Assembly: GCF_003086295.3 (NCBI RefSeq)
Contig: NC_092051.1
Coordinates: forward strand, 12,392,810-12,456,809
Direction: 5' to 3'
DNA: 64,000 nucleotides
From: Arachis hypogaea
Lineage: Eukaryota > Streptophyta > Magnoliopsida > Fabales > Fabaceae
This document shows, one piece after another, positions 57,407-64,000 of this stretch; the first letter of the stretch is position 1; each line of letters opens with the position of its first letter. The position numbers and the translations under genes were made by a program. The notes below the pieces were generated by a model. That model had not been told where the DNA came from, made no database searches, and worked only from the letters and a program-made list of their open reading frames with translations.

Positions 57407-58169
57407 ATTTAGGGTTTATGGGTTTAGGGTTCATTTTTCAGGGGTTTAGTATGTTTCAAACTTTCGGTTTACCCCATGTATTAATTTCGGTTCACCGTGT
57501 TCATGGTTGACGGTTTAGGGTTTAGGATTTAGGGTTCAAGATTTAGGGGTCTAGCCGTCTAGGGTTTAGGGTTTACTGTAGGGTTCAGGGTTTACGGTTT
57601 AGGGTTTAGGGTTTAGCATTTAGGCTTCAAAGTTCAGTGTTCAGGGTTCATGTTCAGAGTTCAGGGTTCAGGTTTAGGGTTTAGGTTTTAGGGTTTTAGG
57701 GATTTAGGATTTATGGGTTCAAGGTTCAGTGTTCAGGGCTCTGGTTTTAGTGTTTAGGGTTTATGGTTTAGGGTTCAGGGTTTAGGGGTTCAGTGTGTTT
57801 CTACCTTTCGGTTCGCCCAATGTATTAATTTCGGTTCATTGTGTTCTTTTGGAGTTCATAATGTATTGGTAAATACAGTGATTGCAATCATTGAGAAGCT
57901 GGAATAAAACAGCAGCCAGACAATTCTAACAGATATATAAATATTAACATTTGATACATACATTTATATTAAGAATAGATATATTCATTAACGTTGACAT
58001 ATATACATTTGAAAGAAGCATTGTTTGCTATTTTAACTAGTTAAACAAAATATATACAACTACTATATGCATTGTTTGATACATACATTGACATATATAC
58101 ATTTGAAGTATGCATTTTTTGCTCTTTAAACAAGTTAAACAAAATATTACTAATTACAACTAGTATATG
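57407..58169. repeat. Telomere-like repeat module, copy 2
   Basis: The order of copy 1 is repeated: degenerate TTTAGGG units (57407-57790), then TTCGGTTCATTGTGTT, AAAACAGCAGCCAGACAATTC, and GTTAAACAAAATAT. A third, partial copy of the tail (TTGACATATATACATTTGAA..AACAAGTTAAACAAAATATTA) follows at about 58085-58165. Confidence 0.8.
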
Positions 58170-61100
58170 CTATTTGCTAACTAAATCCCCAGATGTGTAT
58201 TTACAATAAGGGCTGGAGAGGAAAGCAGATGGCTTGGTGAGTCTTATTGCTTCAGATTCTAAAATCACTTGGTCTCTGATTTTGTTCATTTCATGCAACA
58301 GAAAATATGGACCATATTGGTATCTGAAGTCATCAATGTCTTTCTGCATTTCAATTGAAATAAATTAGTTATATAAGAAATGAACCCAAATGAAATAAGA
58401 ACAATATCATTCAAAGCCCTAATCATACTGTAAAAAATGCAATCACAATAACCCTACTCCCTGAACACATTAAATATCAAGTAAATCAAAATCACATTAA
58501 ATAACAACAAATTTCATTCAAAGCCCTAGTTATACTGTAAAAATGCAATCACAGTAACCTTAAACCCTGAACAAATTAAAAGGAAGCCACCAAACCGAAA
58601 AACATTCACTTGGTGAATCAAAATTATAAGAGCCATCAAACCGAAAATTGTTTATGTGGTGAATAAATGGTGATCAAATTTCAATCAACAATAATAGTAT
58701 TTCTCCATGGAAAAGAACTATTGAACAGAGTAACAACCAACTTCAAAGCTCTAGTTACAATATCAACTTAACTAAATGAAATAAGAAAAGAAAGAAGTTT
58801 ATTAATTTAGAAAGTACTTACTTGTGTCCAAGCTTTATATTTATATCTCTTCCCACTTTTTATTTTTTGCGGATCTATTATTTCGAGCCATTTCATCACG
58901 AATATTCCACAATCATAGCTAAGCAAGAATTGAGTATAATAGGATCAATAGTATATAAAATAAAACACATTAAAAATAGCACTATAGAAAAGAAAGATTC
59001 TTACTTTGTACGTTAACCATTTAATTGGATATACTCTGCTTCCTCCTCTCCTAGTGTATCCTCCATTAAGAGGTTCCCCCTAGCGTACACCCTCATCTGG
59101 AAAATTATTAAACCCCGAAATAGACAAAAAAAAGTAAATAAACAAAACCAACAACAGTCAACCAAACTCCTCTCATGTACAGAATAATTTGAATAATTTA
59201 CAAGAAAATAACTTACAACAAATTTGTTCAGTTTCTTTCTCGAATCAGGTATTTCTTCTGGCTTCTTGTTGATAAGGTCAAGGACATAGAATTTCTTTTT
59301 GTTTACATCAGTAATCCACAATCACCAATGCCCTCCATTGCAAATTGGGACAAATATCTAAAGTTTCGGAAAATTATAGGATATTTCAGTCGAAACAATA
59401 GCAAACAAGAGAATTATCAAAGAATTTTTATATATTATAACTTACAAATGGATGTGATGCAACTTTCCTTTTATCAAGAAACTGGCAGTGGTGGGCATAT
59501 TGCTGAATATCAAACCTGTGGAGTCACAAAAAAAATTTTCAAACCTGTGGGCTTTGTTTGTCCTCTTATCAATGTAATTCACGCCATATGTTCCTAATAT
59601 GAAATTCTGTAAAATGAATATCAGTTAAATCACATTTCACCGAACCGAACACAAATCATATGTTGAATAAAATGTGAAAAACATTCAATCATCAAGAGAA
59701 AAGTTTTCTTAATGCAAAAGAACTCAATAGAAGACATAAGAATCAGGTGAACCAATATTAACATTCTCACTGAACCGAAAAGTAATTAGCAGTGAATAAG
59801 AAATTTACTTACCACAATATCCATCGGCACAATGTATATTTGTTCTTTATACTGCTTAGTTTTTATTTCGTTGAGAATCAAGCTATGTATACTAACCACC
59901 TACAGGATGAAAATTTATGAGACATACTATATAAGAGTGTTTAAAAAAGTCATTAATGTTAACGCAACTGGCAAAGGATTTTACCACGGCATGCACCTGT
60001 TCTCCGGGCATTAGAGACATGAAATATTCTCTTAATCCCTCGTAGAGTCCCTCATGTTTCAAGATAAATATTAGTTCATATTCATTGGTACCATCTTTTG
60101 TCTATTTCACATGTGTCATCCAATGATAACACTTTTCAATCAGCTCGTTCGTGATTTTTGTCTTTTTCTGCGGGGTTTTGTAAACTTGAGCCGCTGGTAA
60201 GGTTGGTTTTGAAGATGTTCCTTCAGCAAATTTTAATGTTGTTGTCACTCCAGCATCTACCACCGCCTCTGCCAGGATTTCAGGCTGTGAATCACTCTCT
60301 TGAGAGGGCTGAGTTGGTTGAGATGCTGGTGGACTTATCCCAAGGCTAAAGGAAGGCCTTTCATCTTCCCTTTCCCTAGGCTGAGCAGCAATGCAGGATG
60401 ATAGATATTTAACAATGATATTAAACAAAAATGATATTTAATCAATATAATGAACCGAAATCCAAACAAATAGTGAACCCAAATCCAAACTAACAGTGAA
60501 CCGAAATGATATTAAACAAAAATGATATTAAAGAAAAGCAAGAAACATACTTGTCAAATGATGACAAGATTAGAGTTTCTTTTTCTGATTGCCGTGCCAC
60601 TGGAGGTTCTTGGAATTGTTCTTCATCAGAAACTTGATAGACATCGGCATCCTTGAAAAACTCTTCAATAACGTAACAGAGCTTGTAAGAGACCCTGTAA
60701 CACCCTACTTTTTGGCTTCTAGAGGGCAGCTATAAGAAACAGAAGAGAGTACAAAGACAACAACACAATGAATTCATTTCTGGTTTCAACGGAACCATAA
60801 TTAAACCATGTATAAGCAGTAAAGATTATCGATATTTATATAAGCAGTAAAACTTACACATCAACAAATGCTTCTTGTTTGGATTGTTGCACTATTGGTT
60901 CTACGCAGCGCTGTTGTTGCTGTTCCAGAGGTTTGCTGCATTAAACAGTAAACATTTCTATAATTATTGCAAACTATTATCATATTTAACAATGACATTT
61001 AACAGAAATGACATTAATCATTATAGTGAACCGAAATCCAAACCCATAGTGAACCTAAACCCAAACTTACAGTGAACCGAAATTATACTAAACAAAAGTG

Positions 61101-64000
61101 ATATTAAAGAATTTTATGCTTACACATTAACAGGTGCTTCTTGTTCTGATTGCTGTTGCACCGGTGGTTCTTGGGCTTGTTGCTGTTGTTCTTTGGCAGG
61201 GCTGTTGCATTAAATAGAAAACAGTTCAATAACAACCATTAAAATTAATAAAAAGAATTTTTATGTGAAACTTACTCTTCAATAGAAACTTCATACACAT
61301 AGTCATCTTTGAATAAGTCTTCATTACACAACTTGTAAGAGATACTGTAACACCATGCTTTTCAGCTTCTTGAGGACAGCTGTAATAAACAGAATAGAGT
61401 CCAAAGACAAGAACACATTGAATTCATTTCTGGTTTCAACTGAACCATAATTAAACCATCTATAAGCAGTAAACATTGAACAAGATTCATGTGGTGAATA
61501 AATATTTATTAACTTACTCATTATTAGAAGTTTATTGTGTTTCCTTTTGTGGAGGGACATACATGAAGTCATCCTTCATCAACTCTTCCTGAACTGAACT
61601 TGGAAAAGACAATGCAAGAGGAGTTCTAAGGAATGTAAACAAGGATAAAGTTAATGTTGAATAATTAGAATTTATTTTGAAAAATAGGAATTTGCACATT
61701 GAAAAGCTCACACTTCCAAAGCTTGAGAACGAGTTTGTTCTTGAAACTTACCAATTTGTTGGTCAACATCAGGTGTAGCTCTAGTGACATTTAAACACAA
61801 TTTTTTTGTGATTAATTAAACAAAAATTATTAACTAAATCTAAAAGAGTAACATAAATATTTTTAACTTACACTTGTGGAGTTTTAAGAGTCTTTCTTGG
61901 GAAGATTTTCTTTTTTCTAAAATATTTGACCGTGCTTTTTGGGGTATTTTTCCTAAAAAAAGATAAAAAATTAAAATTAGAAACCAAGATTAAAAGCAGA
62001 GGTTTAGAAATATATTAAATTCGTTTTTGGGCAACCACCGAACCAAAAATACAATATGCAGTGAACCAATTTACCTTGTATTGCTCGCAGCATTTACAGA
62101 AGGAGTAGAGCTTCCTTGAGTCTGTAAGACTTGCTCACTATCCATATTTACAGTCGGCACTCTACACAAGATAAATAAATATTAGTAATTGAATCTAGAG
62201 GAATTAGAAAAGGTTGTAGCAAAAGTAAGCAAAGTAAGAAAAACAATTTGGGAATAATAAACTGAATCTTACGTCTGAGAGAATTCATTTTGTGCCTGTG
62301 GAGAGTCAAACTGATCCGGAGCAACGTTTGCTGACTGAGCTCCATCATTTCTTTTCTTTGACCTTTTTTCTCTTATCATTTCCAATGCTCGCTTTCTTCT
62401 TTCCGCAGCATTGTCTTTTTCTTGTTCAGTTCTGAAAGTTCACAAAATAAGTATCAAAGAATCTAGAACATAAGTATCAATAAAAGAAAGTATGATTCGA
62501 GAAACTTACTCCTTGTGAGGTTGGGCTGGTGTTTTTGCCACCCTTTCCGGTTGTTTTCTTTTTATTACCGGTGTTTTCTCTATTTTATTTTCTCTGTAAA
62601 ACAGATAAACACATTGAATTTATACCGGAGACAAGACACTAACAATGAAGTCAACCAAACTCAGAGACACCACTGAACCAAAATAAATTAAAGTGATGAA
62701 CCAAAAATTAGAATCCCACCAAACCGAAAATAAATAATTTGCTGAACAAAATGTGATATATATGCAATCAACAAAACGTCTCACAGAAATTATGCAATAC
62801 TTACTCATTTTCAGATTCGCTTGTGCTCTCTAAATCAATCGGCATAGGCTTTGTTTTTTTGGTTTGTTTTTTAACCACCTTCGGTGGTTGTTTTCTTTTT
62901 TTTTTGTTCCAATTTTTTTTTATTTCTTCTTCTCTGCAATACATAAGATCAAGTGCATAAGAACATATTTAAGCAAATACAAGTTAAATGAAATCAATAT
63001 GAAAATTAAACTTATTAGCTTTCGGATTCAGATTCGGAAAGTCTTTCCTCTTCCAAAGAAGAACCCGCCTCAACAATTTTCTTTTTTATTTTTTTTGTTT
63101 TTTCTTTCTTTTTTCCCCTTATGTATAGAATTCCCTAAAACAGAAACAATGTATCAATTATTAATCATCAAGAAAACACATTAACAATCCGGTGAACCAA
63201 ATGAAACAATCCCATCGAACCGAAATATGTTTATATGATGAATATTACATGACAACTATTTAATCATCAATAAAAATGTTTCTTAATGCAAAAACTTTCA
63301 AATCAACAAACTAACAATTGCAAGTAAGAAAAATAAATTAATTATAACCTAAAACAGAAGTTTATTTAGTTAGTAGAGTATTTTAAAAGCATTTTAAAGC
63401 AAATTTTTCGGAAAATTTTAGTTGAGTATTTACCAATGGTTGTGTTGCTTCAGATGAAATCCGACCAATGATCATTTTCCTTGTCCAATGGGCCACCCAT
63501 GGTGCAGGGGGAGCATCAGGTGCAAACGGGTAGGGGAACTTTGTTTCGTGGAAGTATATCAACATTAATACAAAAACACAGCCATCAACAGACTGTTTCT
63601 TCCCGTTTCTCTTGTTTTCAACTCCTTTCATTAAGAAGTTGAGAACATGCTTTGTCCAATCCCACTCCTGAATGTTGTCCACATGAAAGATTGGTGGCTT
63701 GTGTATTGGGGAGGCCACACTTACCATTGTGGGGAGCAAGAAGCACTTTTGTATGAAGACAACAAAAGTCCTCTTGAATTTTTTCTGCTTCTCCTCCCCT
63801 TCTACATTCATATCCAGCACATTCCTTGTCTGCTGGACTCAGTTTGTTGTAATCAACCTTTTCAGGAAAAAGATTCCCTACAATATTTTAATAGCAAAAA
63901 TCAGAAAAAAATGGTTAGTTTAATTTTCCGGACACCAATGAACTGAAAATAAGTAGTAAGTGGAAAATGTATTACCTCCGTTGGTTATGCCGAAGGCAGC
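58170..64000 (-). pseudogene. Ulp1-like (peptidase C48) gene, many exons, broken, partial at 5' end
   Basis: Exons on the minus strand: beyond 64000-63976, 63877-63434, 63134-63019, 62933-62805, 62593-62510, 62431-62273, 62161-62075, 61952-61872, 61780-61712, 61625-61518, 61344-61276, 61201-61124, 60935-60858, 60694-60551, 60380-59985, 59899-59813, 59606-59446, 59357-59217, 59096-59018, 58918-58822, 58343-58170. The N-terminal part (FIQKCFLLPTMVSVASPIHK; VDGCVFVLMLIYFHETKF) is the domain plants pair with Ulp1 catalytic domains, often in MULE transposons. The middle is Lys/Gln/Ser-rich. The catalytic end keeps GGHW (His), FYVLD (Asp) and YDCGIFVMKWLE (Cys). Breaks: frame change near 63820, donor CT instead of GT after 63019, TAA at 61534, TAG at 60104, a 29-bp insertion at 59521-59550, and TGA at 59324 beside the catalytic His. 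No transposase or terminal repeat was seen. Confidence 0.8.
60420..61560. repeat. Intragenic duplication of exons and introns
   Basis: Intron sequence around GTGAACCGAAATCCAAAC and GATATTAAAG occurs at about 60440-60530 and again at 61010-61105. Exons 60935-60858 and 61201-61124 are both 78 bp and encode similar Gln-rich peptides. Exons 60694-60551 and 61344-61276 share SYKLC..E..FKD..VY.VS. The intron piece ACCATAATTAAACCAT recurs at 60795 and 61443. Confidence 0.8.

Noticed and set aside
56384..57790. True telomere or chromosome end
   Set aside because: The TTTAGGG units are mostly degenerate, are split in two blocks, and are flanked on both sides by ordinary sequence and a gene.
1..64000. 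CRISPR array, bacterial operon or rRNA genes
   Set aside because: No regularly spaced identical repeats and no rRNA-like sequence were seen; the window is plant nuclear DNA.

Overview
The window is plant nuclear DNA. Its genes have GT-AG introns, the intergenic DNA is very A+T-rich, and there are nested LTR retrotransposons, LINEs with target-site duplications, foldback MITEs, degenerate TTTAGGG tracts and a plant pararetrovirus copy. The gene families (a KORRIGAN-type GH9 endoglucanase, an LLM-domain B-GATA factor, a GPI-anchored proline-rich protein) point to a eudicot. The repeat style, especially hairpins of the type CCACGCTGAACTTGG...CCAAGTTCAGCGTGG inside an LTR, suggests a legume such as Arachis; that is a guess, not a proof.

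Layout. 1-3754: intergenic DNA with a ~480 bp foldback element. 3755-6805: a 5'-truncated LINE on the minus strand (LINE-A). 6912-18467: a decayed Tat-type Ty3/gypsy element on the plus strand with two younger LTR insertions inside it (7432-8931 and 12744-16217). 20423-20881: a small conserved plant gene (minus). 22645-28925: a full-length but broken plus-strand LINE (LINE-B). 29085-31547: a minus-strand LINE that keeps both ends but has lost its reverse transcriptase (LINE-C). 32159-32653: proline-rich cell-surface protein (minus). 34704-38982: a decayed Ty1/copia element (minus). 39020-44807: three host genes on the minus strand (a predicted mitochondrial protein of unknown function, a GATA factor, a GH9 endoglucanase). 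46811-54010: an endogenous caulimovirid. 56384-58170: two copies of a module with telomere-like repeats. 58170-64000: a many-exon Ulp1-like (peptidase C48) pseudogene on the minus strand that runs off the window.

The most notable object is the endogenous pararetrovirus of about 7.2 kb. It carries the set of genes expected of a TAV-encoding caulimovirid. In linear order these are a small coiled-coil ORF, coat protein, polymerase, transactivator/viroplasmin, an intergenic promoter with tandem as-1-like elements and a poly(A) signal, movement protein, three small coiled-coil ORFs, and a tRNA-iMet primer-binding site. The right end lies at that site and the left end begins with a degenerate copy of the same motif, so the insert looks like a linear form opened at the minus-strand priming site. 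Polymerase, transactivator and movement protein are open; the coat protein and the first small ORF are frameshifted.

The five host genes are all on the minus strand and show no obvious functional relationship. Most of the rest is a record of transposition, with the order of insertion readable from nesting and target-site duplications.
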